NCBI RefSeq assembly: GCF_003353175.1
Contig: NZ_QHKS01000011.1
Coordinates: 212,663 to 276,662, forward strand
DNA: 64,000 nt
Direction of reading: 5' to 3'
Source: Paraburkholderia lacunae
GTDB taxonomy: Bacteria; Pseudomonadota; Gammaproteobacteria; Burkholderiales; Burkholderiaceae
Shown here: positions 35,253-47,176 of the stretch, in pieces
Position numbering within the stretch: the stretch's first letter is position 1
Layout: each line of letters begins with the position of its first letter
Notes under the pieces: generated by a model
Database searches by the model: none
What the model was told of the DNA's origin: nothing
Seen by the model: only the letters and a program-made list of their open reading frames with translations
Translations under genes and position numbers: made by a program

Positions 35253-36574
35253 CGTCTTTACACGATCGTCACATCAAACCGCTGATTCTCGCCGGCCTGA
35301 ACGGCGACAACTGGCATCTCGAAGACTATGTGGCGCGCGGCGGTTACGCCCAGCTGCGCCGCATTCTGGAAGAAAAGATTCCGCCCGAACAGGTCATCGC
35401 CGACGTCAAGGCGTCGGGTCTGCGCGGACGTGGGGGTGCAGGCTTCCCGACCGGCCTGAAGTGGAGCTTCATGCCGCGTCAGTTTCCGGGGCAAAAATAT
35501 CTCGTCTGCAATTCGGACGAAGGCGAGCCGGGCACGTTCAAGGATCGCGATATCCTTCGCTTCAATCCGCACTCGCTGATCGAAGGCATGGCGATCGGCG
35601 CGTACGCGATGGGCATCACGGTCGGCTACAACTATATCCACGGCGAAATCTGGGAAGTCTACAAGCGCTTTGAAGAAGCGCTGGACGAAGCTCGCCGCGC
35701 CGGGTTCCTCGGCGCGAACATCATGGGTTCGGGCTTCTCCTTTGAGCTCCATGCGCACCACGGTTACGGCGCCTATATCTGCGGCGAAGAAACCGCGCTG
35801 CTCGAGTCGATCGAAGGCAAGAAAGGCCAGCCGCGCTTCAAGCCGCCGTTCCCGGCGAGCTTCGGCGTGTACGGCAAGCCCACCACGATCAACAACACCG
35901 AGACGTTCGCGGCGGTGCCGTTCCTGCTCGCGGTCGGTCCGCAGAATTACCTCGAGATCGGCAAGCCGAACAACGGCGGCACGAAGATCTTCTCGGTCTC
36001 CGGCGACGTCGAGCGTCCGGGCAACTATGAAATTCCGCTCGGCACGCCATTCGCGACGCTGATGGAGCTCGCCGGCGGCATCCGTGGCGGCAAGAAGATC
36101 AAGGCCGTGATTCCTGGCGGTTCGTCGGCGCCGGTGATCCCGGGCGACATCATGATGCAGACCGACATGGACTACGACGCGATCGCCAAGGCTGGCTCGA
36201 TGCTCGGTTCGGGCGCGGTTATCGTGATGGACGAGACGCGCTGCATGGTGCGCTCGCTGCTGCGTCTGTCGTATTTCTATTACGAAGAGTCGTGTGGTCA
36301 ATGCACGCCGTGTCGCGAAGGCACCGGCTGGCTCTACCGCGTCGTGCATCGTATCGAGCATGGGCTCGGCCGTCCGGAAGATCTGGATCTGCTGAACTCG
36401 GTCGCTGAAAACATCATGGGCCGCACAATCTGCGCGCTCGGCGATGCAGCGGCGATGCCGGTACGCGGCATGCTCAAGCACTACTGGGACGAATTCGAAT
36501 ATCACGTTGCCCACAAGCATTGCCTCGTCGGCGGTCATGCCGGTGTGGCGGCGCCGGAAACAGTGGCTGCCTGA
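35249..36574 (+). CDS. nuoF: NADH-quinone oxidoreductase subunit F
   Basis: This 441-residue NADH-oxidising subunit contains FMN and cluster N3. The glycine-rich GLRGRGGAGFPTGLKW binds NADH/FMN. The cluster cysteines are in SCGQCTPCREG and near GRTICALGD. The start ATG 35249 overlaps nuoE by four bases, so the two are probably coupled in translation. The C-terminal tail of about 20 residues is Ala/Val-rich. Confidence 0.97.
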   Translation: MTSLHDRHIKPLILAGLNGDNWHLEDYVARGGYAQLRRILEEKIPPEQVIADVKASGLRGRGGAGFPTGLKWSFMPRQFPGQKYLVCNSDEGEPGTFKDRDILRFNPHSLIEGMAIGAYAMGITVGYNYIHGEIWEVYKRFEEALDEARRAGFLGANIMGSGFSFELHAHHGYGAYICGEETALLESIEGKKGQPRFKPPFPASFGVYGKPTTINNTETFAAVPFLLAVGPQNYLEIGKPNNGGTKIFSVSGDVERPGNYEIPLGTPFATLMELAGGIRGGKKIKAVIPGGSSAPVIPGDIMMQTDMDYDAIAKAGSMLGSGAVIVMDETRCMVRSLLRLSYFYYEESCGQCTPCREGTGWLYRVVHRIEHGLGRPEDLDLLNSVAENIMGRTICALGDAAAMPVRGMLKHYWDEFEYHVAHKHCLVGGHAGVAAPETVAA

Positions 36575-36697
36575 GTCGGCTACCGAGTTGGCTATCCAGC
36601 ACCAGAAGAACACGTCAACCGCAGGATTCATCGCCTGAAGCGGGCGATGGACAGGGCGAACGATTGAGCGGTAACAGGTTAAGGAAGATTGACCATC

Positions 36698-39031
36698 ATG
36701 GTTGAACTTGAAATAGACGGCAAGAAAGTAGAGGTGCCTGAAGGCAGCATGGTGATCCAGGCTGCGCATAAGGTCGACACGTACATTCCTCACTTCTGCT
36801 ATCACAAGAAGCTGTCGATTGCGGCCAACTGCCGGATGTGTCTGGTCGATGTCGAAAAGATGCCGAAGGCCGTGCCTGCATGCGCCACGCCGGTGTCGGC
36901 GGGCATGATCGTGCGCACCAAGTCCGAGAAGGCGGTGAAGGGCCAGCAAGCCGTGATGGAATTCCTGCTGATCAATCACCCGCTGGATTGCCCGATCTGC
37001 GACCAGGGCGGCGAGTGTCAGTTGCAGGATCTGGCGGTCGGTTACGGCAAGTCGTCGTCGCGGTATAGCGAAGAAAAGCGCGTCGTGTTCCACAAGAATG
37101 TCGGCCCGCTGATCTCGATGGAAGAAATGTCGCGTTGCATTCACTGCACGCGGTGCGTGCGTTTCGGCCAGGAAGTTGCCGGCGTGATGGAACTCGGCAT
37201 GCTGGGCCGCGGCGAACATTCGGAAATTACGTCGTTCGTCGGCAAGACGGTCGACTCGGAACTGTCGGGCAACATGATCGATCTGTGCCCGGTCGGCGCG
37301 CTGACCAGCAAGCCGTTTCGCTACAGCGCCCGCACGTGGGAACTGTCGCGCCGCAAGTCGGTGAGCCCGCACGATTCCGTCGGCGCGAACCTAGTGGTGC
37401 AAGTGAAGAACAACCGCGTGATGCGAGTTCTGCCGTTCGAAAACGAATCCATCAACGAATGCTGGATTTCGGACAAGGACCGCTTCTCGTATGAAGGCCT
37501 GAACAGCCCGGAACGCCTGACGCAGCCGATGCTCAAGCAAGGCGGCAAGTGGGTCGAGACCGATTGGCAAAGCGCGCTTGACTACGTGGTCAAGGGTCTG
37601 AAGGGCATCAAGAGCGACCACGGCGCAAACGCGCTGGCCGCACTGGGCAGCGCCCACAGCACGGTCGAAGAACTGTTCCTGTTGAAGCAACTCGCGCAAG
37701 CGGTCGGCACGCCTAACGTCGACTTCCGTCTGCGCCAGTCGGATTTCTCGGCACCGGTCAACGGCGCGCCGTGGCTCGGCACGGCGATCGCCGATCTGTC
37801 GAACCTCGACGCCGCATTGGTGATCGGTTCGGATCTGCGCCGCGATCATCCGCTGTTCGCCGCGCGATTGCGTCAAGCAGCAAAGAGCGGCACGAAGCTC
37901 ACGCTCTTGCAAGCCACCAACGACGACGCCCTGATTCCGCAAGCGCAACGCGTGGTTGCGGCTCCGTCGGGCTGGCTCGATGCACTGGCTGGCATGGCCG
38001 GCGCGGTCGCGGAGGCGAACGGCGTTGCCTTGCCTGAAGCCTTCGCCGGCATGCAGCCGACAGACGCCAACAAACAGGTCGCGAAGTTGCTTGCCACCGG
38101 CGAACGGCGCCTCGTGCTGCTCGGCAACGGTGCGGTCCGGCATCCGGACTTCGCCGCCATTCACGCCGCGGCGCAATGGATTGCTGATGCGACCGGCGCG
38201 ACGCTGGGTTTCCTCACGGAGGCCGCGAACACGGTCGGCGCGCACATTGTCAACGCATTGCCGGGCGAAGGCGGTCTGAACGCTCGCGAAGTGTTCGAGC
38301 AACCACGTAAGGGTTATGTGCTGCTGAACGTCGAACCGGAGTTCGACACCGCCAATCCGGCACAGGCTCTGGCCGCGCTCAAGCAGGCTGAAATGGTCGT
38401 CGTGCTGTCGCCGTTCCAGACGGGCGCCGAATACGCCGACGTGCTGTTGCCGATCGCACCGTTCACGGAAACGGCCGGCACGTTCGTCAATGCCGAAGGT
38501 ACGGTGCAAACGTTCAATGGCGTCGTGCGTCCGCTCGGCGATACGCGTCCGGCATGGAAGGTATTGCGCGTGCTGGGCAGCCTGCTGGGCGTCCCGGGCT
38601 TCGAATTCGACACGGCAGAAGAAGTGCGCTCGGCGGCGCTCGGCGACGGCGAGCTGACGTCGCGTCTGTCGAACAAGACGGGCCTCGCGGTGACACGCGG
38701 CAAGGCAGCGAAGGCGGCAGACGGCAAGTTCGAGCGTATCGCCGACGTGCCTATCTATCACGCGGACGCGCTGGTGCGCCGCGCGGAATCGCTGCATCTG
38801 ACGGCAGCGGCGCGCTCGGCGAACTCGGTCGGGCTGCCGGCCGCGCTGTTCGACAAACTGGGTTTGAAGGAAGGCGACGCAGTGAGCGTGCGCCAGGGCG
38901 AGCAATCGGTGCAGTTGCCGGCCGTGCGCGACGCGAATCTTGCGGAGACGGTCGTCCGCGTATCGGCGGCTACGCCTGCCGGTGCGGCGCTGGGCAGCCT
39001 GTTCGGTGAACTGGTGGTGGAGAAGGCGTAA
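36698..39031 (+). CDS. nuoG: NADH-quinone oxidoreductase subunit G
   Basis: This 777-residue subunit has N-terminal [2Fe-2S] N1b ligands (NCRMCLVDV), then C-x-x-C-type ligands in CPICDQGGECQLQD and CIHCTRCVRFG for N4 and N5, followed by a molybdopterin-oxidoreductase-like body. Where the E. coli type carries N7 ligands (C-P-x-C-x-x-x-C), this protein reads SPHDSVGAN near residues 222-230, so N7 is absent. TTG 36689 is an alternative start. Confidence 0.96.
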   Translation: MVELEIDGKKVEVPEGSMVIQAAHKVDTYIPHFCYHKKLSIAANCRMCLVDVEKMPKAVPACATPVSAGMIVRTKSEKAVKGQQAVMEFLLINHPLDCPICDQGGECQLQDLAVGYGKSSSRYSEEKRVVFHKNVGPLISMEEMSRCIHCTRCVRFGQEVAGVMELGMLGRGEHSEITSFVGKTVDSELSGNMIDLCPVGALTSKPFRYSARTWELSRRKSVSPHDSVGANLVVQVKNNRVMRVLPFENESINECWISDKDRFSYEGLNSPERLTQPMLKQGGKWVETDWQSALDYVVKGLKGIKSDHGANALAALGSAHSTVEELFLLKQLAQAVGTPNVDFRLRQSDFSAPVNGAPWLGTAIADLSNLDAALVIGSDLRRDHPLFAARLRQAAKSGTKLTLLQATNDDALIPQAQRVVAAPSGWLDALAGMAGAVAEANGVALPEAFAGMQPTDANKQVAKLLATGERRLVLLGNGAVRHPDFAAIHAAAQWIADATGATLGFLTEAANTVGAHIVNALPGEGGLNAREVFEQPRKGYVLLNVEPEFDTANPAQALAALKQAEMVVVLSPFQTGAEYADVLLPIAPFTETAGTFVNAEGTVQTFNGVVRPLGDTRPAWKVLRVLGSLLGVPGFEFDTAEEVRSAALGDGELTSRLSNKTGLAVTRGKAAKAADGKFERIADVPIYHADALVRRAESLHLTAAARSANSVGLPAALFDKLGLKEGDAVSVRQGEQSVQLPAVRDANLAETVVRVSAATPAGAALGSLFGELVVEKA

Positions 39032-40096
39032 ATGAGCTTGTTCGATACGATCAACTCGGGCGGCACCCAGCTTCTCGGTGTGGCATGGCCCACGGTGTGG
39101 GCACTGGTGCGCATTCTGGTGGTGGCCGTCGTGATCCTGCTGTGCGTGGCTTACCTGATTCTCTGGGAGCGTAAGCTGATCGGCTGGATGCACGTGCGTC
39201 TCGGCCCGAATCGCGTCGGCCCCGCAGGTTTGCTGCAACCGATCGCCGACGTGCTGAAGCTGTTGCTGAAGGAAGTGATTCAGCCGGCTCAGGCGAGCCG
39301 CTGGATCTACCTGATCGCGCCGATCATGGTGGTGGTGCCGGCCTTCGCAGTCTGGGCGGTGATTCCGTTCCAGGCGGGCGCAGTGCTCGGCGACATCAAC
39401 GCGGGTCTGTTGTACGCGATCGCGATTTCGTCGATCGGCGTGTACGGCGTGATCCTGGCCGGCTGGGCGTCGAACTCGAAGTACGCGTTCCTCGGCGCCA
39501 TGCGCGCCGCGGCTCAGATGGTCTCGTACGAAATTTCGATGGGCTTCGCGCTGGTCGTCGTGCTGATGACCTCCGGCAGCCTGAATCTGTCGGACATTGT
39601 CACTTCGCAAGAACGCGGCATCTTCGCGGGCTACGGCTTGAACTTCCTGTCGTGGAACTGGCTGCCGCTGTTGCCGATGTTCGTCGTGTACTTCATCTCG
39701 GGCATCGCCGAAACGAACCGCCACCCGTTCGACGTGGTGGAAGGGGAGTCCGAAATCGTCGCGGGCCACATGATCGATTACTCGGGGATGGCGTTCGCGC
39801 TGTTCTTCCTCGCCGAGTACATCAACATGATCGTGATCTCGGCATTGGCTGCAACACTGTTCCTCGGCGGCTGGAGCGCACCGTTCGGCTTCCTGTCGTT
39901 TGTCCCGGGCATCGTTTGGCTCGTCGCCAAGGTTTTCTTCCTGTTGTCGGTGTTCATCTGGGCGCGTGCCACATTCCCGCGCTATCGCTACGACCAGATC
40001 ATGCGTCTGGGCTGGAAGATTTTCATTCCGGTCTGCGTGGTGTGGCTGGTGGTGGTCGGCTTCTGGATCATGTCGCCGTTGAATATCTGGAAATAA
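39032..40096 (+). CDS. nuoH: NADH-quinone oxidoreductase subunit H
   Basis: This 354-residue membrane subunit links the peripheral arm to the proton pumps. It has eight or nine helices and the conserved loops GPNRVGPAGLLQPIAD and ETNRHPFDVVEGESE, which line the quinone channel. It begins directly after the nuoG stop. Confidence 0.97.
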   Translation: MSLFDTINSGGTQLLGVAWPTVWALVRILVVAVVILLCVAYLILWERKLIGWMHVRLGPNRVGPAGLLQPIADVLKLLLKEVIQPAQASRWIYLIAPIMVVVPAFAVWAVIPFQAGAVLGDINAGLLYAIAISSIGVYGVILAGWASNSKYAFLGAMRAAAQMVSYEISMGFALVVVLMTSGSLNLSDIVTSQERGIFAGYGLNFLSWNWLPLLPMFVVYFISGIAETNRHPFDVVEGESEIVAGHMIDYSGMAFALFFLAEYINMIVISALAATLFLGGWSAPFGFLSFVPGIVWLVAKVFFLLSVFIWARATFPRYRYDQIMRLGWKIFIPVCVVWLVVVGFWIMSPLNIWK

Positions 40097-40111
40097 AGGG
40101 CGGATGAACCC

Positions 40112-40600
40112 ATGACCGCAATCCAAAATTTTTTCAAGACCTTCTTCCTGACGGAACTGCTCAAAGGTCTCGCGCTGACGGGACGTTACGCGTTCCAGCG
40201 CAAGATCACGGTGCAGTTTCCGGAGGAGAAGACGCCGATCTCGCCGCGTTTTCGCGGCCTGCATGCACTGCGCCGCTATGAAAACGGTGAAGAACGCTGC
40301 ATCGCCTGCAAGCTGTGCGAAGCAGTGTGCCCGGCGCTCGCCATCACGATCGAATCGGAAACGCGCGCGGACAACACGCGCCGCACGACGCGTTACGACA
40401 TCGACCTGACCAAGTGCATCTTCTGCGGTTTCTGCGAAGAAAGCTGCCCCGTCGATTCGATCGTCGAGACGCACATTCTCGAATATCACGGCGAAAAGCG
40501 TGGCGATCTGTACTTCACGAAAGAAATGCTGCTGGCCGTTGGCGATCGCTACGAAGCGGAGATCGCCGCGAACAAGGCAGCTGACGCACCGTATCGTTGA
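40112..40600 (+). CDS. nuoI: NADH-quinone oxidoreductase subunit I
   Basis: This 162-residue ferredoxin-like subunit has two [4Fe-4S] clusters, N6a and N6b. The ligand motifs are CIACKLCEAVCP and CIFCGFCEESCP. The length is typical. It lies 15 bases after nuoH. Confidence 0.97.
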   Translation: MTAIQNFFKTFFLTELLKGLALTGRYAFQRKITVQFPEEKTPISPRFRGLHALRRYENGEERCIACKLCEAVCPALAITIESETRADNTRRTTRYDIDLTKCIFCGFCEESCPVDSIVETHILEYHGEKRGDLYFTKEMLLAVGDRYEAEIAANKAADAPYR

Positions 40601-40653
40601 GACGCTTCTGTTTGATGCAGTAAAACGTAAAACGGCCTGTTGTCGGGCCGAGC

Positions 40654-40675
40654 GCCGCGGCCTCACCGCCGCGGC
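40654..40675 (+). other. GC-rich hairpin between nuoI and nuoJ
   Basis: GCCGCGG and CCGCGGC pair over 7 bp around an 8-base loop, in the longest gap (158 bp) inside the nuo operon. No T-run follows. It could influence mRNA stability or partial termination. Confidence 0.45.
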
Positions 40676-40758
40676 ATGGCGCAGCTGTGCGGCCTTTCTG
40701 CCAGATGCACGTGCCAAAGAACAATGCCTGACGATGGCCTAACGATGAACCGGTAATC

Positions 40759-41436
40759 ATGGAATTCACGACCGTACTGTTCTACATCTTCGCGCTGCTC
40801 CTGGTTGTCTCAGGACTGAAGGTGATCACCTCGCGCAACCCGGTGGCGTCCGCACTGTTTCTGGTGCTGGCGTTCTTCAACGCGGCGGCGATCTGGATGC
40901 TGCTGCAGGCCGAGTTCCTCGCGATCCTGCTGGTGCTGGTCTACGTGGGCGCGGTGATGGTGCTGTTCCTGTTCGTCGTGATGATGCTGGACATCAACGT
41001 CGACGTGCTGCGGCGCGACTTCAAACGCTTCGTGCCGATGGCGACCCTGGTGGGCGCGATCATCGTGATCGAGACCGCGCTGATCCTGTGGCATGGCTAC
41101 GGCGCGACCGCGACGGCGCTGCGCGACACCACGGCTGCGGCCAACGGGATGGCCGGCTGGTCGAACACCCGCATCATAGGCAAGATCATCTACACCGACT
41201 ACATCTTCGCGTTCGAAGTGGCCGGCCTCGTGCTGCTGGTCGCGATCATCGCGGCGGTCGCGCTGACCACGAGCCACAAGAAGGACAGCAAGCGCCAAAG
41301 GGTCGGCGAGCAGGTCAAGGTGCGTGCTCAGGATCGCGTGCGCGTCGTGAAGATGGCATCGGAAAAAACCGCGGCGACTCTCGCGGCGGAAGAAGCCGCA
41401 GCAGCGGCCGACTCTGCGGCCGGCAAGAACGGCTGA
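40759..41436 (+). CDS. nuoJ: NADH-quinone oxidoreductase subunit J
   Basis: This 225-residue membrane subunit has five helices, including the pi-bulge helix region LVYVGAVMVLFLFVVMMLD. After the last helix is a cytoplasmic tail of about 50 residues rich in Lys, Ala and Glu, longer than in E. coli (184 residues). Confidence 0.95.
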   Translation: MEFTTVLFYIFALLLVVSGLKVITSRNPVASALFLVLAFFNAAAIWMLLQAEFLAILLVLVYVGAVMVLFLFVVMMLDINVDVLRRDFKRFVPMATLVGAIIVIETALILWHGYGATATALRDTTAAANGMAGWSNTRIIGKIIYTDYIFAFEVAGLVLLVAIIAAVALTTSHKKDSKRQRVGEQVKVRAQDRVRVVKMASEKTAATLAAEEAAAAADSAAGKNG

Positions 41437-41456
41437 GCAGACAGGAGATAAAAATC

Positions 41457-41759
41457 ATGACCCTAGCTCACTACCTCGTCCTTGGCGCAATCCTGTTTGC
41501 GATTAGCGTCGTTGGCATTTTCCTGAACCGTCGCAACGTCATCATCATCCTGATGGCGATCGAACTGATGCTGCTGGCGGTGAACACCAATTTCGTCGCG
41601 TTCTCGCATTACCTCGGCGACGTGCATGGCCAGATCTTCGTCTTCTTCGTGCTGACGGTTGCAGCAGCGGAATCGGCGATCGGCCTCGCAATTCTGGTGA
41701 CCCTGTTCCGTAGCCTCGACACGATCAATGTCGAGGATCTCGATCAGCTCAAAGGTTAA
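41457..41759 (+). CDS. nuoK: NADH-quinone oxidoreductase subunit K
   Basis: This 100-residue three-helix subunit has the buried glutamates of the proton path in MAIELMLLAVNTNFV and AAAESAIGLAI. The ATG 41457 is preceded by AGGAGA. Confidence 0.96.
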   Translation: MTLAHYLVLGAILFAISVVGIFLNRRNVIIILMAIELMLLAVNTNFVAFSHYLGDVHGQIFVFFVLTVAAAESAIGLAILVTLFRSLDTINVEDLDQLKG

Positions 41760-41776
41760 TTTCAGGTAAAGCTGTT

Positions 41777-43834
<2,058 letters not shown>

Positions 43835-43848
43835 GGCGAGGGACACTA

Positions 43849-45339
43849 ATGCACGCTTATCCGATTCTCAGTATTGCGATCTGGTTGCCGATCCTCGTCG
43901 GTCTCCTGGTCCTGGCTATCGGCTCCGACCGGAACCCGGGTCCAGCGCGCTGGATTGCCCTGATTGGCTCGGTCGTCAGCTTCCTCGTGACGATCCCGCT
44001 GATTACCGGTTTTGATTCGAGCAGCGCCGAGTTGCAGTTTGTCGAAAAGGCGAACTGGATCGAGCGCTTCAACATTACGTATCACCTGGGTGTCGACGGC
44101 ATCTCGATGTGGTTTGTCGTGCTGACCGCAGTGATCACGGTGATCACGGTGATCGCCGGGTGGGAAGTCATTACGAAGAATGTCGCGCAGTACCTTGCTT
44201 CGTTCCTGATCCTGTCCGGCATTATGGTCGGCGTGTTCAGCGCGGCGGACGGCATGCTGTTCTACGTGTTCTTCGAAGCGACGCTGATTCCGATGTACAT
44301 CATCATCGGCGTGTGGGGTGGGCCGGACCGCGTGTACGCGGCGTTCAAGTTCTTCCTGTACACGCTGATGGGCTCGCTGCTGATGCTGGTCGCGCTGCTG
44401 TACCTGTACATCCAGACCGGCACGTTCGATCTGGCGACATGGCAGAACGCGCAGGTCGCCATGACCCCGCAGGTGTTGCTATTCATAGCGTTCTTCCTGG
44501 CCTTTGCCGTGAAGGTGCCGATGTGGCCGGTGCACACGTGGTTGCCTGACGCCCACGTGGAAGCGCCGACCGGCGGCTCGGTCGTGCTGGCCGCGATCAT
44601 GCTGAAGCTCGGCGCATACGGTTTCCTGCGCTTCTCGCTGCCGATCACGCCGGATGCGAGCCACTTCCTTGCGCCGGTCGTCGTCACGCTGTCGCTGATC
44701 GCCGTGATCTACATCGGCCTGGTTGCGATGGTCCAGTCGGACATGAAGAAGCTGGTCGCGTATTCGTCGATCGCGCACATGGGTTTTGTGACGCTCGGTT
44801 TCTTCATCTTCAACCAGCTCGGCGTGGAAGGCGCGATCGTGCAGATGATTTCGCACGGTTTCGTGTCGGGCGCGATGTTCCTGAGTATCGGCGTACTTTA
44901 CGACCGGATGCACTCGCGTCAGATCGCCGATTACGGCGGCGTCGTCAACATGATGCCGAAGTTCGCGGCGTTCGTGATGCTGTTCTCGATGGCGAATTGC
45001 GGCTTGCCGGGTACTTCCGGTTTCGTCGGCGAGTTCATGGTGATTCTGGCGGCAGTCCAGTACAACTTCTGGATCGCAGGCGGTGCGGCAGTCACGCTGA
45101 TTCTCGGCGCGGCCTACACGCTGTGGATGTACAAGCGCGTGTACTTCGGCGCGGTCGCCAACGATCACGTGAAGAGCCTCGCCGACATCAACCGTCGCGA
45201 ATTTTTCATGCTGGCAGTGCTCGCCGCACTGACGCTGTTCATGGGCCTGTATCCGAAGCCCTTTACCGATGTGATGCACGTATCCGTGGAAAACCTCCTC
45301 TCCCACGTCGCGCAATCGAAGCTGCCGTTGACACAGTAA
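43849..45339 (+). CDS. nuoM: NADH-quinone oxidoreductase subunit M
   Basis: This 496-residue proton-pumping antiporter-like subunit has the motif KVPMWPVHTWLPDAHVEAP and the conserved HGFVSGAMFLSIGVLYDR. The length is typical. It starts 14 bases after nuoL. Confidence 0.97.
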   Translation: MHAYPILSIAIWLPILVGLLVLAIGSDRNPGPARWIALIGSVVSFLVTIPLITGFDSSSAELQFVEKANWIERFNITYHLGVDGISMWFVVLTAVITVITVIAGWEVITKNVAQYLASFLILSGIMVGVFSAADGMLFYVFFEATLIPMYIIIGVWGGPDRVYAAFKFFLYTLMGSLLMLVALLYLYIQTGTFDLATWQNAQVAMTPQVLLFIAFFLAFAVKVPMWPVHTWLPDAHVEAPTGGSVVLAAIMLKLGAYGFLRFSLPITPDASHFLAPVVVTLSLIAVIYIGLVAMVQSDMKKLVAYSSIAHMGFVTLGFFIFNQLGVEGAIVQMISHGFVSGAMFLSIGVLYDRMHSRQIADYGGVVNMMPKFAAFVMLFSMANCGLPGTSGFVGEFMVILAAVQYNFWIAGGAAVTLILGAAYTLWMYKRVYFGAVANDHVKSLADINRREFFMLAVLAALTLFMGLYPKPFTDVMHVSVENLLSHVAQSKLPLTQ

Positions 45340-45364
45340 TGCAGAGCGGAGGAACTTAAAGATC

Positions 45365-46837
45365 ATGCAAAACGCCCCTATGACAGCTCTGTTGCCCGAC
45401 GCACTGGTGATGCTCGCCGTTGTCGTCGCGTGGCTCAACGACACCTTCGTCGGCGAGTCCGGTCGCCGCACCACGTATTTCATCGCGTTCCTATCGACGC
45501 TCGTGGCCGGCATCTGGTTCGCAATGAACGCGTTCGACCCGCAAGTGCACTACTTCTTCGGTCACATGTATGTGGTGGATTCGTTTGCCAATGTGATGAA
45601 AGCGGTGGTGACGCTCGGCTATACCGTGTCGATCGTTTACTCGCGCAAATACCTCGAAGACCGCGGTCTGTTCCGTGGCGACTTCTTCCTGCTGGGCATG
45701 TTCTCGCTGCTCGGCCAGCTGGTGATGATCTCCGGCAACAACTTCCTGACGCTGTACCTCGGTCTGGAACTGATGTCGCTGTCGCTGTACGGCGCGATTG
45801 CGCTGCGTCGTGACGCGGCGCCGTCGAACGAAGCGGCAATGAAGTATTACGTGCTCGGCGCGCTGGCTTCGGGTTTCCTGCTGTACGGCATCTCGATGCT
45901 GTACGGCGCGACCGGCTCGCTCGACCTGAACGAAGTGTTCAAGGCAATCGGCACGAGCCATTACGATCCGAGCGTGCTGCTGTTCGGCGTGATCTTCATC
46001 GTGGCGGGCGTGGCGTTCAAGATGGGGGCGGTGCCGTTCCACATGTGGGTGCCGGACGTGTATCAGGGCGCGCCGACGGCGATGACTCTGCTGGTCGGTG
46101 GCGGTCCGAAGGTCGCGGCTTTCGCGTGGGGCCTGCGCTTCCTCGTGATGGGTCTGCTGCCGCTGGCTGTCGAATGGCAGCAAATGCTGGTGATTCTCGC
46201 CGCGCTGTCGCTGATCGTCGGCAACATCACCGGTATCGTGCAACGCAACGTGAAGCGCATGCTCGCGTACTCGGCGATCTCGAACATGGGTTTCGTCCTG
46301 CTGGGGCTGCTGGCAGGGGTGGTGGATCAGAAGACCACCGGCGCGGCCAACGCGTACGGCTCGGCCATGTACTACAGCATCGTCTATCTGATCACGACGA
46401 TGGGCACCTTCGGCATCATCATGCTGCTGGCGCGCCGCGATTTCGAAGCAGATACGCTCGACGACTTCAAGGGCTTGAACCAGCGCAGCCCGGTGTTCGC
46501 GTTCGTGATGATGGTGATGATGTTCTCGCTCGCCGGCATCCCGCCCGCCGTCGGCTTCTACGCGAAGCTCGCCGTGCTGCAGGCAACCATGAACGCCGGA
46601 TTGACCTGGCTGACCGTGCTGGCCGTGATCACGTCGCTGTTCGGCGCGTTCTACTACTTGCGTATCGTCAAGCTGATGTACTTCGACGAGCCGCAAGACA
46701 AGTCGCCGATCCACGCCGACACTAGCACGCGTGCATTGCTCGCGCTCAACGGGGTTGCCGTGCTGGTGCTCGGCATCGTGCCGGATCCGCTATTGAAGGC
46801 CTGCCTGCAGGCAATCCAGCACACGCTGCTGCTCTGA
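45365..46837 (+). CDS. nuoN: NADH-quinone oxidoreductase subunit N
   Basis: This 490-residue third antiporter-like subunit has VPFHMWVPDVYQGAPTAMT and AYSAISNMGFVLLG. The start could be ATG 45365 or 45380. Its stop overlaps the next start by one base (TGATG). Confidence 0.96.
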   Translation: MQNAPMTALLPDALVMLAVVVAWLNDTFVGESGRRTTYFIAFLSTLVAGIWFAMNAFDPQVHYFFGHMYVVDSFANVMKAVVTLGYTVSIVYSRKYLEDRGLFRGDFFLLGMFSLLGQLVMISGNNFLTLYLGLELMSLSLYGAIALRRDAAPSNEAAMKYYVLGALASGFLLYGISMLYGATGSLDLNEVFKAIGTSHYDPSVLLFGVIFIVAGVAFKMGAVPFHMWVPDVYQGAPTAMTLLVGGGPKVAAFAWGLRFLVMGLLPLAVEWQQMLVILAALSLIVGNITGIVQRNVKRMLAYSAISNMGFVLLGLLAGVVDQKTTGAANAYGSAMYYSIVYLITTMGTFGIIMLLARRDFEADTLDDFKGLNQRSPVFAFVMMVMMFSLAGIPPAVGFYAKLAVLQATMNAGLTWLTVLAVITSLFGAFYYLRIVKLMYFDEPQDKSPIHADTSTRALLALNGVAVLVLGIVPDPLLKACLQAIQHTLLL

Positions 46838-47133
46838 TGTCGGCTGCGGGTTGGTTTATCGTGTTGTTGGCGCTGGTCGGCGCCAACCTGCCGTTCCTGA
46901 ATCAGCGTCTCTTTGCCGCCGTGCCTTTGAAAGCGGCGAAGAAGAGCGCGTGGATCCGGATTGCCGAACTGATCGTGCTGTATTTCGTGGTCGGCGCGCT
47001 CGGTTTTCTGCTTGAAGCGCGCGCAGGCAACCGCTTCGAACAAGGGTGGCAGTTCTATGCGATCACGTTTGCGCTGTTCGTCGTGTTCGCGTTTCCCGGC
47101 TTCACCTTCCAGTATCTCGTCAAACGCCGCTGA
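46837..47133 (+). CDS. DUF2818 small membrane protein
   Basis: This 98-residue protein has three predicted helices (about 5-22, 42-60 and 72-92), joined by basic loops. It belongs to DUF2818, found in betaproteobacteria right after nuoN, as here. The one-base overlap with nuoN suggests coupled translation. A role in complex I assembly or stability is a guess from context only. Confidence 0.85.
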   Translation: MSAAGWFIVLLALVGANLPFLNQRLFAAVPLKAAKKSAWIRIAELIVLYFVVGALGFLLEARAGNRFEQGWQFYAITFALFVVFAFPGFTFQYLVKRR

Positions 47134-47176
47134 CGGCGTCTCGCCGTCGCGCACCACGTTGTCCTGAGGTCCGCAA

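Noticed and set aside
37391..40717. 1108-codon open frame antisense to nuoG, nuoH and nuoI
   Set aside because: It mirrors strongly coding genes in a GC-rich genome, where codon bias leaves the antisense frame free of stops. The protein is Arg/His/Gln-rich without any recognisable domain.
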